Shown in pieces: positions 46,566-60,573 of a DNA stretch of 64,000 bases. The translations under genes and the position numbers were made by a program. Position 1 is the first letter of the stretch. Every line of letters begins with the position of its first letter. The stretch covers positions 32,035,001 through 32,099,000 of the forward strand of contig NC_083384.1 in assembly GCF_031755915.1 (NCBI RefSeq), written 5' to 3'. Under the pieces are notes generated by a model. The model searched no databases. It saw only the letters and a program-made list of their open reading frames with translations, and was not told the origin of the DNA. The DNA comes from Ziziphus jujuba (taxonomy: Eukaryota > Streptophyta > Magnoliopsida > Rosales > Rhamnaceae).

Positions 46566-48112
46566 GGTACCAAATTATTTGTTTTTGTATGCCAAATGAT
46601 GTAAGCAAATGGCAGTATTATTATTTTATTCCTTTCCTTTCTTTTTTTTTTATCTTCAAAAAGTGCTAATTTTTTTCCTTTTTTATTTTTTTCGGTGTCA
46701 TTATTTTAGTTTTTTTCTCAACGGTATTATAATTTTTCAAAAAAAATACAATAATTATCTTTTTTTCCCTCCAACAAAGCTATAACTGCGGTGTGATTAA
46801 CATCTAATTCTTGAATAAGTACAATACATACTCTCATCATTCTAATTGCTTATCATTCTAATGGACTAGCAAGAATGTCTGTTAAAAAATATAACAAGTT
46901 GATTGTAGTAGTTTAATTACTAATTTTGTATTTAAAAATGCTACAATAGTAAATTTTAAATAAACTTTTAAAAGTGTTAAACAATCATAGTATGTAAATT
47001 TGAATCCTTTTTATTTAATAAAAATTAATGTTTCTATTCATTGTATTTATTATTTATTTTAAATATTTATATGAAAAAGTAACCTATAAACTATAAAGTT
47101 AGTCTAGGCCCCTAAATTCCAAAGCCAGTCTTGAAAGTCCCTTAACAATCTAACACCAAAATACTCTTAATCTCATATTTGATGTAGCAGCTGACAAGAT
47201 TAAAATATATATATATATATACCCACACAGTTATCCCATTCTAAAAAATCCTGGATATAATCATCCCATCTCTATTTCTGGGATAAAATTATCCCACTTA
47301 AATAAAAAAAAATTAAAAAAATTAAAAAAACTTCTCATACAGTTTTCTCGCTCTAATAGGATATGATTATCCCACCTCTACTTCTGGATAAAATTATTCC
47401 ACTCTAACAAAAAACTTCCTTCCTTTTTTTTTTTTGCCTCAAGCCCCACAACTTATTTTCTTTACCTTACTTTGTTATTTTATTTTTCTATCTTTTTTTT
47501 TTCTTTTATCTTCAATATTTTTTTTTTTTTTTGTGTTTTATCTTCTACTTTTTTATAGTTTTTTTCTTACCTTGGAATTTGCTTTTTTCTTTTTATCTTC
47601 AGTTTTCAGTATTTTTATCTACTTTTTTTTCCTTCTTTTTTTTTTTATCTATTTTAATCTGATTTCTTCTTCCATGAGTTTTTTTTTTTTTTTCCTTTTT
47701 CTTCGTACTTCTTCTTCTTTTGTTTATCTTTGTTTCTTCCATTCATGTTTAAGTTTTATTTTCTATTTTTAGCAATATAACAATTATATTTAAGAATTTT
47801 TTTGAATATTTAATATAATATATACAATTTGGATAATTAATATTTATAATATAATAATTCAACTAGATAGACTTTTTTAAACAAATTATTAGACAAAGAA
47901 ATAATCTAAGTTAGATAACTTGGATTAATTGAAAAATCAATAACTTATCAAAAAATGATATTTAAAATAAAATAAAATAAATCCAATTCTGTTGACACCA
48001 AATATAAGGTTGGATTAATTCTTATTTCATTCAATCCTAATCTCAATCCCAATCAAGTGATATCCTATAATCCTCCATAACAAACAAGTTATATCCTACG
48101 TAACAAACAGAA
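46566..48112. other. T-rich intergenic DNA
   Basis: It contains T runs (47430-47770, source of a spurious Phe-rich ORF) and two imperfect copies of GGATATRATYATCCCAYCTC at about 47250-47400. No gene was seen. Confidence 0.4.
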
Positions 48113-48422
48113 CCTAAGGGTCTGTTTGGCCATGTTTTCTGTTTTTTGTTTCTTAAACATTATTTTCAAAATAGAGAATAGAAAATTATTTTCTACTATT
48201 TAATAAAAACAAAAACCGTTTGGTCATTAATACTTGAAAACAATTTTCAAAACTAAAAGCCAAAAAACATGTTTGGCTAAACAATTTTTAAATTTTTTTA
48301 AAAAAAGTTTTCATTTTTTTCTACTTTTTTTTTTTAAATAAAATGAATTTTTTTTTTTTTTACATACAAGGAACCTTATATATAATATATATAGCTATAA
48401 TATTTATATTTATATTTATATT

Positions 48423-48455
<33 letters not shown>

Positions 48456-50133
48456 GTATATATTAATGCATTCACATATTAATGAATAATATATATAAAA
48501 TATATATCAAAATATAATATAAAATTTATTTTTTGTTGAATTTTTTTTTAATTATTATTAATTGATTAGCATATATATAATATTTATAGCTATATATATT
48601 TTTTTAGAATATTTCATCTAAACATATATATAATATTTATAGCTATATATATTTTTTTAGAATATTTCATCTAAACTCACAGGTTTGTATTAATTTTAAT
48701 TTAGCCTTTCAGATTTTGAAAATTACAACTGGGACTATTATAAGAGATGTAGATGAAATTATTTTGAGAGATGTGAATAAAATACTAGGAAATAAAAATG
48801 AAAATTGTTTGAAACCTGAGAGGAAGTAATGACATCTTTTTTATTATATATATTTAATTTTTCATTGATTTATAGTTGGTCTTTTAGAGCTACGTCTTTC
48901 CACTCCTTATATAACTAACAATTATTCCACATTATCAGTCAATTATCTTTTCATCAATTAATTTTTAAACCTTATTAATATTATACAATGTATGTTATTA
49001 ATTCTTTCATATGAGTTTCAAGCAAATAAATTCATGTGTATACATAAATAAAATAACTATTGGGACTTGGGATTTTGCATTAATTAAAAATTAAATTCTA
49101 CAAGTTTAACCTAATATTTCCAACTATAAACATCCATAAAATCTCATATTAGCATAATAATAAAACTACTAACTTTTATACATTACAAACATAATCAAGC
49201 CACATGTTTAGACCTTCTTGACACTGTTGTAGAAGAAAAGTAAAAACAAAAATAAACAATAAAAAGGAAAAAAAAAATAAATACAATGGGAGATAAAGGG
49301 AAATAAAAAATGGAGATAAGAAAAAAAAATAACTTATAGAAAAACAGAAAAACAATGAAAAAGAAAAAGTAAAAATTAAAAAATTAAAAAAAAATCTAAT
49401 AGAAATGGAAAATAAGAAAAAAATTATGGAATAAAGGAAAAATGGAAAATTAGGAAAAAGAATAAAATAGAAGAGAGAGAGAGAGAGAATATTTGATAAG
49501 GAAAAGATGAAAAATAAGGAAAAATAAATAAAATAGCAAAATAAATAATTGGTATAAGAAATATTTGCCCCAAAAAAATTGATAAAAGAAGTAAGATGAA
49601 AAAATAAAAAATAAAAAAATAAAAAACCAGTAGGTATATAACGAAGGAAAGGAAAATAAAAAATAATAATAAAAAAATAATTGATGTAACTTAAAAACAA
49701 TTAAAAAAAAGAATAATAACTATTTTTTAAAGTTGTTCTATTAAAAAATGATTTTAAAAGAGGAAGAAAAAAAAAAGAATAAAAAAATTTAATTAGATAC
49801 ATTTATCAAGACATAATATTCTATCTTTCTCTCTCTACAACTTTTTTTCTCTAAAATATTCCAAAAAATTGAAGTAATATTTTCTCTTTACAACTTTCTC
49901 TCTACAAGATAGAAAAACAATTAAGAAAACAAATTAAAATAATATGTATTTTATTATTTTCAAAACAGGTAAAAACATCATTTTATTGTTTTCCAAATTT
50001 TGTTATTTTTTTTTTTTCTAGAACTGTTTTTGAAAACTAATGACCAAACAGATAATTTTTTGTTTTGAAAATAGTTTTCTGTTTTACAAAACAGAAAATT
50101 ATTTTAAAAGCAAATGGTCAAACAGGCCTTAGG
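48113..50133 (-). mobile_element. Non-autonomous element, copy B
   Basis: The ends are inverted: CCTAAGGGTCTGTTTGGCCAT on the left (48113) and GGTCAAACAGGCCTTAGG on the right (to 50133). The interior corresponds to copy A (40861-42564) in opposite orientation and includes a 54-bp tandem duplication at about 48579-48680. The long minus-strand ORF (49176-49700) is a translated low-complexity tract. No clear 8- or 9-bp target duplication was found. Confidence 0.65.
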
Positions 50134-50750
50134 TTTTTAATCACAAACATTGATTTGCTTAGGCGTATTTTAATTGGACCGGATCCACTTTTAAAGCTAA
50201 ATATAAAAAATTGATTTTATAGGTAGCACATTTTTTTCAGACTTAAGAAGCTGAATGTTTGTGTATGTGTACATAGTGAAAAGTATTATACACGTATCAT
50301 TTTCTTTTTTCTTTTTGGTGTATATCCGTACCATGGTATGCATTATATGGTGAAATGTGAACAATGAAACAGCGGAAACGAGAGCACATTCATAATTTTC
50401 TTTTTTCTTTTTTCTTTTTTCTTTTTCTTTTTTTTTTTTTTTTTTTTTTTGTGGTTCCAGGGAAAAGATAATATAGAGAATTTCAATCATTGAACTGCCC
50501 AAATTTGACCAACCAATCTTCTTCTATCCATTATCCAATGCAAGTTGACACCAACAAAAACTGACCAAATGCAAACTAACGAAAAAGGGAATGAAAGCAG
50601 AATTCCAAAACACAACAACGCTCGTGATATACAGTGCCAAAACTAAAACAGATCATACCAAATCCGCTAAATTCTATACAAATCAAAATCAAATAAATCC
50701 CATACATAACAAAAACACACAATTAATGACGGACTGATTTTACCCACACA
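50134..50750. other. 3' flank and probable 3'UTR of NUP98
   Basis: Contains a T run of about 24 at 50427-50450. The last 200 bases before the stop codon are more mixed in composition and probably transcribed as 3'UTR. Confidence 0.4.
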
Positions 50751-53700
50751 TCACTTGGACCCTATTTCCTGGTAGAAACTTTGGGCAGCATGCATATCCA
50801 ACCTCTCTTGGCTTTCGCCTTCATCTTCATCGATTAGCTTGTACTCGCTGAAGTGGTTGACCCTGAACGTCCATTCTCCTTTTATGGGGTCATAGGAGAC
50901 AAATTCAGCACCTTGGTCCTCAGCTTTCCTCTTCAGCATCTCCTTGTATTTCTCAATTTTTGGCCCTTCTGTATGCTGATGCCCGGTTTTTTTATCAAAG
51001 CATTTAATATTAAGAAGTGTTACCTCAGCAGGCTTATTCAGGCCTTGCCCAACAGGAGGTTTCTTGCTATCATCCATGTAAACAATCACCTCCCGATTGT
51101 TGAACTGAACTAGCGACTCAAGATCAAGCCTTCTCACATCTGTCTCACCCAAGAATTTGATGCTACCATAACCATGTCGTCCAACTACAAAATCCTTGAC
51201 ATGGCGGCAGAATCCCGGTTCTGCCCTTTCTTTGGCTGCCAATTCTTGGATTCGTGGCTCCGTATAGTAGTCAGAGCGTCGCAGCTTTGGCATTAATGCC
51301 TCAATGTCTGCACCATGCTCATACACAATAGCAGCTTCACCAGCTCTATGCCCACTCAGTGTCATATATGAATCTCCTTTTTGAGTAGAATGATCATCAT
51401 GAACTCCATTAGGTTTTTGGTTCACTTCGACCACATGAGGACGCTCCTCAAAATGACCATCTTCATGTGAATTTCCTACAAATAACAGAATTTTAAGACA
51501 AATCTATAAATAGCATGAAGAATATTTCACTATGTTATATATTTTGCTAAATTAGCTCTTGATTCCCAGTTCAGTATTTCAGAAGACAAGTTTCCTGTAG
51601 TCATGACTGCCATTGCAAAAGAAGAGTAAAACAAACTAGGGTCCTGAAGAATAAGGTATTTAAAGAATGCATAAGTATATTTAATATATTGGCAGACTTA
51701 AGTATGAAGAAACGAGCAACCAGCAATTGATAACCATCAACTGGTCGCTCCTCCTTTCAAGGACCATACCAATAGCTATTAACACATGAGAGCTAGTCCT
51801 CAACCTATAAACCAATTTTAATGCAACCAGTAACCACTACTGAAAGGTACCACTAATATCAGCTCAAGTTTCACATTAACAAAAGAATTACCAATTAAAA
51901 ACTAAATCCACAAGAAAATAAAACCAATTACTAATTCTACTTGAAATTGGAACTTTTTGGGGGAGTAAGTGAAAGATATACTTACTATTTTTATCCTCAG
52001 AGTTGGAACCACCTGAGGGAGGGCATGCTTCAAAACTATTTCCTGATTCAACATTGTTTTTAAAGAGTCAGTAAATAGTGAAAAAAATCCTCTGAATGAA
52101 CACAAGTGCATTCATATTTGAAGACGTTTTATGAACCATAATCAAACACATATAAAAGGTTGGTATGGAGTATCCATACATTATAAGATATGAATAATGT
52201 AAACTAGTATTAGCAATCACATTGAGATAGAAGGGAACAAAACAGAGGCAATGGAATCACATGTGCAGGAAGCTAGAAAGACTCCATAATTTGTCAACAT
52301 ATGCCAATCCAAAAGAAGCCTAATTACTTCCATCGTAGATAAAAAATTACCATTGTATTAGAATAGGAAAATAAAAATAAAGTCATTTAGTTGAAGTTCA
52401 TTTATATGACAGCCAAGTGTGAAGTAGCAAACCAGAATAGGAAACAACAAAAGTTATGTCGGCTAACCAACATAAGAGTGCAGTTTCCCATAAAAAAAAA
52501 ATAAAAAAATAAAAAAAATAAAAAAAAAAACTTTTAAGTTGAAAACAGAAACAGCTTTTAAGTGAAAACAAATTGAAATAACTTGCTGACAGGAACTACT
52601 TGTCCAAAGCAAACTTATACTTCTTTCACAGTATCTGTTTCTCCTAACTCCTAGCACAACACAATTGAGAAGTAAAATGACCTACCATTCTCCTTTATTG
52701 GTGTAGAAGTATCGTTTATTGGGGATGCCTTCTCAAAAGTAGACTTCGAAGGCCATGGTTCTGTAGGACAAATGACAAGTGCTCTTGGGTTATCCCTAGG
52801 AAGAAAAAGAGCATCTGCTTTTGGTGTACTGGCTGTTTCTTCATCATCGCTAAAAAATGGAACCTGTTAAACAATAGTAATGAAATGTAGGTAAGCATCC
52901 ATATGTAGTGATAAAAGGGTTCATAGAAGTAAACAATTAAAACTCAGATTGAAGCTTCACAATAAATGCCTAACCTTTGGACCATCATTCTTAGGATGAT
53001 ATTTCCTTGCAGGCAACCTGATCCGCCTTTGTGATAGGTGTCGAGAAGTTAATAATGATGATATTCTAACTGGAGCAGGTTTGTCTAATACCTGATAAAA
53101 CAAATTAAAAGATTCAAACTTGGTCCACTTGCCTTCACAGCATAATCTCAAGCAATCACTCACTAATGACAAATTACAAGCTACAACAGCAAAGTAATTC
53201 TCAACAGACCACATTAAACTAGTTTAATTTGAATTTAAAAAGTAAATGAATCCCAAAGATGCATCATACTTACAGGCATGCTAGATATTCCATATTGAAC
53301 TGATGGTGCAGTGCCACCCCGACCAATTGACATTTGAGGCATTGCAGGGAGTGTGCCGAATGGATTTGTAACTGGTGCTGGCTGTGCAACAGCAGAGCTT
53401 TGAGTGGCAGACCTGTAAAACCAATAAGGCATGCCGAATAGTTAATACATAGTTGAAAAAAAGAGCATGGCTCACCCAGCAAATAACAAAATGTTATTTT
53501 TGACTTCCAAGAACTCGGGCAATATTAAGGAAAAATATGCACAGCAGGCAGCACTGAAACATTACTAAACATAATTAGTAAATTTTGGCAAGGAGAATAA
53601 ATATTGACCAGTGTTCCAGAAATAAGGCCAAAATTTAGGTCAACACCAATCTCACTGAAAAACTTGTAGGACTTGGACTTATTACCAGGCATTAACATTA

Positions 53701-53759
53701 GGAATTTTAGACATATGCTCTCAAAATTCATGATAAAATCCCATAGCCTACCCTCTCTC

Positions 53760-53790
<31 letters not shown>

Positions 53791-56700
53791 AAATAAATAA
53801 ATAAATAAAAACTTTTACTATAGAAACAAATGAACAAATAAATACTGAAAAATGCCACATCAAATGAAGATATTCTAAAAGCCAATGACAATTTCAATCA
53901 TATCACATGTTTAGAATTTCTTGCAAATGTAAATTTAACATACATTTGTCCAAAGTTATTCTGACCAAAAATGCCTGTTGGAGCAGCACTTGCATTGGCT
54001 ACCCAAAAAAAAAAAAAAAAAAACAAATTTAAATGTCAGCACTATAAACAAAAAGCTAAAAAACTGTAAAATGAAAGAAAAATATTTATAAAAGATAGAC
54101 ATAGAGTAAAAACATGAGTTACCTGACTGAGACTGACCAAAATTACTAAAGCTAAAAGTACCAGTTGTCTGAGGTGGCTGGGCAGGAAATGGTGTAGAAA
54201 AAGAAGCCTACAATAAAGAGAAGGAAAAATAACATCCAGCATCAACATAAAAGTTCAAAAACCAATAATTAGTTTATTTCTACATGTGAACACGTGCAAA
54301 GATACATAAGTTACTCAAACTATACATGAATGAAATTTTACAGGAAGTCATAAGTGAATATGACTCCAGAAACCAATAAATTGCTTACTTTAAATGTGCT
54401 GCATGCAACCTTGTTTTAGACACCAAGATTATAGACCATTTTATGACTCATGCCACCGCTAACAAATCTCAAAACTACACACTCTCCAATTTGACACTCC
54501 ATCCACACATCAAATTATCATTGCCATTGAATTTTCTATTCCAAAACCTGTTGTATCACCTACTGTGTATTTATGTTGGGTCAGGCCCCACTTTGAGAAA
54601 AAATTTCATGATTACATGAGAAATTTAATGGATAGAGATAAATAAGTTAAATATAAACCCGGACACTTCTATCAGAGCAAAAACCAGACAGGACACATAA
54701 AAGATAGCATATAAGCAACAAATCATCTATATCATAAAAGATTATGCATAGGAAACATAAGCACAAAGAGCTTAAATAGTATAATGAAAAAGCTTTCCTA
54801 AAGAAGTACTTACAGCCGTTTGACCGAAACCCAAATTGTTGGTTGAAGTACTAAGCGATGGAGTGCTCGAAAACATGTTTCCAAACCCAGTGGAAGGATT
54901 GTTGAATATGTTAGGTGTTACAAAGGAAGAAGTTGTACTCGGCCCAAAAGCAGAGGTAGTTTGTCCAAAACCAGTTCCTGCTGGTCCAATTGAAGGTGTA
55001 GAGGAATTGAACATAGCAGTAGAATTAAATGCCGGGGTTGATCCTTGAACTTGAGAAGTAAACACTGATTGCCCAAACCCTGGCGAGCTTGATGAAACAA
55101 ATGAAGGAGTTGAAGTGGATGCAAATGGAGCTGAAGTTGTCCCAAATACTGAAGGCGTTGATAATGAAGTTGATGTGAAAAGGTTGGAAGGAGAAGAAAC
55201 TCCGAAAGGTGAAGAGGTAAATGCTGGAGATGAAGTTGCAAAACCTGGAGTTTTTGGACCAAATAAATTAGAAGTTGGCGTAGAAAACAAACTTGAAGAT
55301 GATTGGCCAAAAGTTGGTGAAGGACCCGAAAGGTTTGACTGTGTAGTTGACGAACCAAAGTTTATCCCAGAAGACTGACCCGCAGGGAGTGGTCCACCTG
55401 AAATTAAAGATAGATAGAGCTCAGTGATGTGGAAACAAGGGCCTGAAACCTTGGCGTTCAAATACAGTTATACTAAAGCATACCTTTATCTCCCAACTGA
55501 TAGTCCTCCCATCTCAGCTCCTCATGGCTTTTATCTTTATAAACAGGCATGGCTGATATCGACTCTAACTTTCCCACTGCTCCACCAGCTCCACTACTGC
55601 TATTATCTGGTTCAGGTGTTGGTGCATAAGAAGTCACTCGACTCCCCCCACGTTGCCCCACAAAAGCTGACTGCCCAAAACCAGTGCTTGCAAATGTTGG
55701 TGTTGTTGACTGGGCTCCTGCATCACAACACATAAGAATAAAGTACAGCAACGATAGAGTAATTATACAATAATTTAGAGATTATAGGTCTTTGTGAGCT
55801 AAAACAAAGCATAGTACAGAAAGTCACATTATGCCATAAACATTTAAGGAACTCACCAAACATGGAACTCTGTGCTCCAAAAGGAGATGTAGAGGTACCA
55901 AAGGGGCTGCTGCTGCTAAATGTAGATGACGATTGGCCGAATGCAGGTGTGGATGCAAAGCTGAAGGATGGATTACTTGAAGCCCCAAAAGCCGGAGCAC
56001 TAGAGGCACCAAAACCAGGAGCGCTAGAAGCTCCAAATGCAGAGGAACTTGAACCAAAAGCAGGGTTGCTTGAAGCCCCAAATGCTCCCCCAGATCCAAA
56101 TAAAGGGGCACTTGAGACCCCAAATGCAGTCCCAGTGCTACCAAATGTTGGACTTGTTGTTGAACCAAATGCCGGGGTACTTGTTGCACCAAAAGCAGGT
56201 GTACTTGAAGCACCAAAGGCAGGGGTGCTTGTAGCACCAAAGGAAGGGGTGCCAGTGGCACCAAAGGCTGAGTTACCAGTAGCACCAAAGGCTGGGGTGC
56301 TTGTACCACCAAATGCTGGGGTGCTTGTTGCACCAAAGGCCGCGGTGCTAGTAGCGCCAAATGCAGACTGACTTGATGCACCGAAAGGTGTAGAGGAACC
56401 AAATATACTGCCCCCAAATGCTGGCTGTGATGGTTGAGCTGTGCTTCCGAAAGGACTAGTTTGAGTAGATGTGGACCCAAACGCTCCAAAAACCGGCTTC
56501 TGACCAAATACAGAAGATCCTATTCACTCACACACATGGCAACATCAGTTGAGAAAATAAAAAGAATAAAAAAATTCAAATCAGCCCACTTAAAATGACA
56601 TTATAGATAGTCTTTTATTTTCTATACTAGTAAAATGCTACTCAACAAAGAGTTAAAAAGTTCTTGGCTCTAAAAAGTTATGTTAATGAAAAACAAAAAA

Positions 56701-58363
56701 AGAAGGAAGAAGCAGAAGATATTTGCTATAAAGGAAGCAATAAAGCAAAAATCCAAAAGCAGAGGAAAATCACAATCCATAATCTTTGTAGGAAGATAAA
56801 TACAAGATACAAAATGTGCAAGGCAAGCAATGGTAGATATGAGTTTCTGCAATTTACTTCAAAGCAGGCCAATAGATCTGGCATTACATTGCCAATAAAT
56901 AAGTAACAGTATGTATCACCGATATTTTCATTTCACAAGGAACATCACCCACATTCTCACAGGCATAATGTTCAAAAATATACTCAAGCACCTCAAGATT
57001 CTGTTCAATATCACAGGAAAACCAATACGGAAGAAAAAGTCAACAAACTAACAACTCATGCAAAAACTAAAGCCAGAATTGAAAGATTATAAGATTGACA
57101 GACTTTACAATCCACATCTAATTAGGATGCTTCAACCAGCTAAAACACCATAAATCGTGTAAAGGGTCAAGTTATATCATTTAAAAAGTAAATCTCAAGG
57201 TAAATATACTCACCACCAAAAGAAGAAGATGAACTACCAAAAGCAGGTGTTGAACTTCCAAATGCTGGTGAGGAAGAAGCTCCAAATGTTGTCGTGGAAG
57301 AAAAGGGAGAAGAAGATTGGGTTGCACCAAAAACACCAGTTGAAGTACCTCCGAATATGGAACTGCCTGTTTGAGCACCAAAAGGTGCTGAACCACCAAA
57401 AGGTTTGGGAGCAAAAGGATTGTTGCCTGCATTGCTCGACTGTCCAAAGACTGACTGGGACCCAAATGGACTACTAGATGACTGCCCAAAAGCTGTCAAA
57501 CAGTTTTCCCATTATTAAGAAAAGAGAAATTACTGACTGTTATAAATAAATTCAAGGGAAAAAAGCCAAGGTAATATATAATATGGAGATAATCTAGCCA
57601 ACAAACTGTTTTTTTTTTTTTTTTGTGGGGGGGGGAGGAAGAAAAAACAAAACAAAACAAAACTGCCTCCTCCTAAAAATTGTACAAACGTCTATCAAAG
57701 ACATAGCTAACATCGGTAAGTTACTATCAGCTTTCTATAATTAACATTAGCTAGTGAAAAAAGCCTCACAGACATCTGCAAGTACAAATTCACTAGAATC
57801 CGGAAGGACAACTCTATAGTTGCCCAGAAGATGGTCTATAAAAATGGGATAACAGTTTATAGACTCTAGAAATATGCATTTCATGACATGCAAGCAAGCA
57901 GAGAGAGTGAAGTATCACATCAAATCATGAAATTGTATTGTTGAAAGTTGGAGAAAATTATGCCAAAACAAATTCAGCTATGAAAAAACATTAATGATCC
58001 ATGAAATTATAATTTAACCTAAAAGATGTTTTAGAAAAATAGAAAATAAATAAAAATCTATAACATACATCATCCAAAGAAATTTCAGTGCGACACCAAG
58101 ATAATGCAACGAATTAGAAACTCATATAAGAAAAGAAAGCCACCAATCACGCTATCATCAAGCTTCAAATCTCAAAAGTATTCACAACACATTAGGTCAA
58201 ATGTAATTAAACAGAAGTTACCAAATAGCAGTTTGTTTCACCAATCAAAAATCAAAGATTAATAATCCAAACAAACATGATATCAGGAAAAGAAAATGCA
58301 AATAAACTATAGCTCAAAATATACAATAAGACATTGACACTTACGGTTAGTAGAACCAAACAT
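50751..58363 (-). CDS. NUP98A: Nucleoporin NUP98, 12 coding exons
   Basis: Coding exons: 58345-58363, 57214-57492, 55857-56519, 55484-55717, 54814-55397, 54123-54207, 53944-53998, 53274-53412, 52975-53091, 52686-52863, 51986-52042, 50751-51475. All are GT-AG and in phase, giving 1044 residues, the usual length of plant NUP98. Residues 1-345 and 400-690 are FG and GLFG-like repeats (MFGSTNPFGQSS at the start, many [11 protein letters not shown] units in exon 3). Between them (about 365-398, exon 4) is a GLEBS-type motif, [20 protein letters not shown], the binding site for the mRNA export factor RAE1/GLE2. Residues 873-1020 form the NUP98 autoproteolytic domain ([24 protein letters not shown]) with the cleavage residues HFS at 1011-1013, followed by 31 residues. 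There is no NUP96 part, as in other plants. The protein lines the nuclear pore and acts in transport. The paralogue label (A) is approximate. Confidence 0.95.
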
Positions 58364-58990
58364 CTTTCCTTATATTTGTGTGGCTGAAAACCAGCAAGAG
58401 GTTGTGAATCCGAAGCTGCAACAAAAATGGCACAATTATCAAACTTAGCGTACGACATGAATGTATAAGAAGCTTCATTCAACCAAACATAATTGTGAGA
58501 ATGTGCGAACAATAATAAATTCAATATTTAATAAAAGCAACTCAAATATAAAATTTCAAAAGAGCTCATAGTGTGGATTCGGGATCCCCTGGAAATTTGT
58601 CTTATAGAAACCCTCGAATTGTATAAGAACCGCTCCGCTTGGGATTTCGAATTGAAAAGGGATTTCGCATTTATTATTTGAAAGAAAAATTTCCATTTAC
58701 ATAAATATATGCACAAAATCATACACAGCGATACGAGAATTACTACAAGTTCAATATCTCGACGAATCGCTGAATGTAATGTAAAAATGGGATGGTGCTT
58801 GGAGAAGTTGGAAATAAAGAAAAAATTATTAAAAAAATAAAAGTTAAGGGCTTTCATAGAGGAAATAAAACGGTTAAATTAGGGATTGGAAGAAAATCGG
58901 ACTCACCGTCGATTTGAAGGGATTGGAGGAGTTGAGAGAATGACAGAATGAGAGTAGAAGAAGAGGGAAGACGCTTCTTTACAGTACGCG
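58364..58990 (-). other. NUP98 5'UTR with intron
   Basis: 58364-58415 follows an acceptor (TTGCAG) and abuts the ATG. A donor CGACG followed by GTGAGTCC at 58906 suggests a first non-coding exon from about 58907 to 58985 (GA-rich, AGAAGAAGAGGG-type). The 491-bp 5'UTR intron between is AT-rich. Confidence 0.6.
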
Positions 58991-59233
58991 CTCTTCTCTT
59001 CAGAGAGAATCAGGCTTAAAAAAAACAATTACAACCCCCCCGCCCCGCAGATGCGCAAATGGTTTTTATTACAGTCTCAGGCTTAGTGAGAGCCGCGTTG
59101 CGTTAAAGTTAAGCCTCGCAGCGATGTGTTCCGTTTGCGTTCAAAGTAAGTCCGTATTACCCAAAATCTACATTATTATTTGTTTATTTATTTATTTATT
59201 TTCCAATTTCCAAGTAATATCCAATATCAACCC

Positions 59234-59268
<35 letters not shown>

Positions 59269-60339
59269 AACTTGCAAACTAATATGGAAATCATAGGTCA
59301 TATAGTAATTTATATTTGCATATATTATTTGGTTTTTTATCATGTCAAATTATACTGATATCCACATATTTATCTTTTGCATATTAATTATTTTATTATA
59401 GTAAATATTTTGAATTTAGAAGCTCAAAATTTATTGGTTTGAGATATATATAGAATTGACTTTTTTTAATAATATTTGAGAAATTTTTGGATTTTGATGC
59501 TAAGTTATATTGAATTAGGAAATCTCTCTCTATCACGTGCAGTTTATGTCAGGTTTTGAAAAAAAAAATATATATATTTTGAGTTTTGGAGAAGAAAATC
59601 CATAAGATTTATAGTATGTATAGGTTTCGGTTTGAGTGTTTGGTTTTGATGAAGAAAAGTATATATGGTTTTGATATAACAAGGGATTTAGAGGTTTTGT
59701 CTATTATTAGATTTTTTTTATCATATCAGAAAAGTAGGCAATCATTCAGAAAAAAAATATATATATCCGATGAAATTATATAAACAATTCGTTAAGTTGA
59801 TGTGACAAGAAAAAAAAAACATTATCATAATAATCTTTTACTTCTGATTGATTTGTCAGATATTATGAAATTTTCTTAAAAATAAAATTTCATTTAAAAA
59901 GTCAAAATTTTCAAAAAAAAAATAACTTAATAAAATATATAGAATTAATTAATAGTTATAAATAGATTTCTACCCATTACCAGTCCAAAGCAATTTTAAA
60001 ATTGACCATATATTTATACTATTTAAATTTAAATGATATCAGTTTATATGCTATATGGACAGTAATACATATTTATTATTAAAGATGCTCTTACAAAAAA
60101 TGATTGTAAAGGACAATTATCCATAATCATCATATCACTAAAATTATGCTAATCTAATAGCTGGGATGTTATTCCTCATATTTTCTGTCCATAAGTAGAT
60201 TACCATATCATTCATGTGTATATATGTATATGGAATGTTGCTTTAAACACATGAGTCTAATTAAAATGATTAATGATTTATTTGAGAAAACTAATTTATT
60301 TTTTTTTATTTTGCTTCAAAATTTGTACATTATTGTGAA
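58991..60339. other. AT-rich intergenic DNA upstream of NUP98
   Basis: The NUP98 promoter should lie in the first few hundred bases, which include a C-rich patch at 59035-59050. A 33-base A run is at about 59235-59267. No gene was seen in the rest. Confidence 0.4.
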
Positions 60340-60573
60340 ATACTAGATACGCAATCAAAGAAAATTGTGTAGTTGTTCTTTCCGAATAATGAGAAAAGAA
60401 TGATTAGTATCTAAATCTCATAAATTTATTTTCCTAGTTATTAGGATTATTTAATTTCTGTTTTTACTTCCTAGATTTAAGGAGGTGGTTAACCTAATTA
60501 TGAGGGCTTCTCTCCTTGTAAATTCAATTCTATAATATGAGAAAAACAAATATTTTCTCTTATCTTTTTCTTC
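60340..60573 (+). mobile_element. Copia-like 5' LTR, approximate left edge
   Basis: The sequence ends in CTTTTTCTTCA at 60573, directly before a degenerate initiator-Met primer site (TGATATCATAGCA, 60574-60586; two changes from TGGTATCAGAGCA). The upstream 230 bp (TTAGGATTATTTAATTTC, CTCTCCTTGTAAATTCAATT) have the look of a copia LTR. The left end was not found. Confidence 0.6.

Noticed and set aside
47434..47772. Phe-rich ORF of 112 codons
   Set aside because: Translated poly(T) DNA with no other coding sign.
54918..55358. Leu/Gln/His-rich minus-strand ORFs
   Set aside because: Alternative frames of NUP98 repeat exons.
55862..56371. 169-codon plus-strand ORF antisense to NUP98
   Set aside because: Mirror of the FG repeat exon. 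Regular repeats leave the antisense frame open.
59010..59095. TCAGGCTTA direct repeat as a target duplication
   Set aside because: Nine bases around an ordinary C-rich segment with no element ends. Probably chance.
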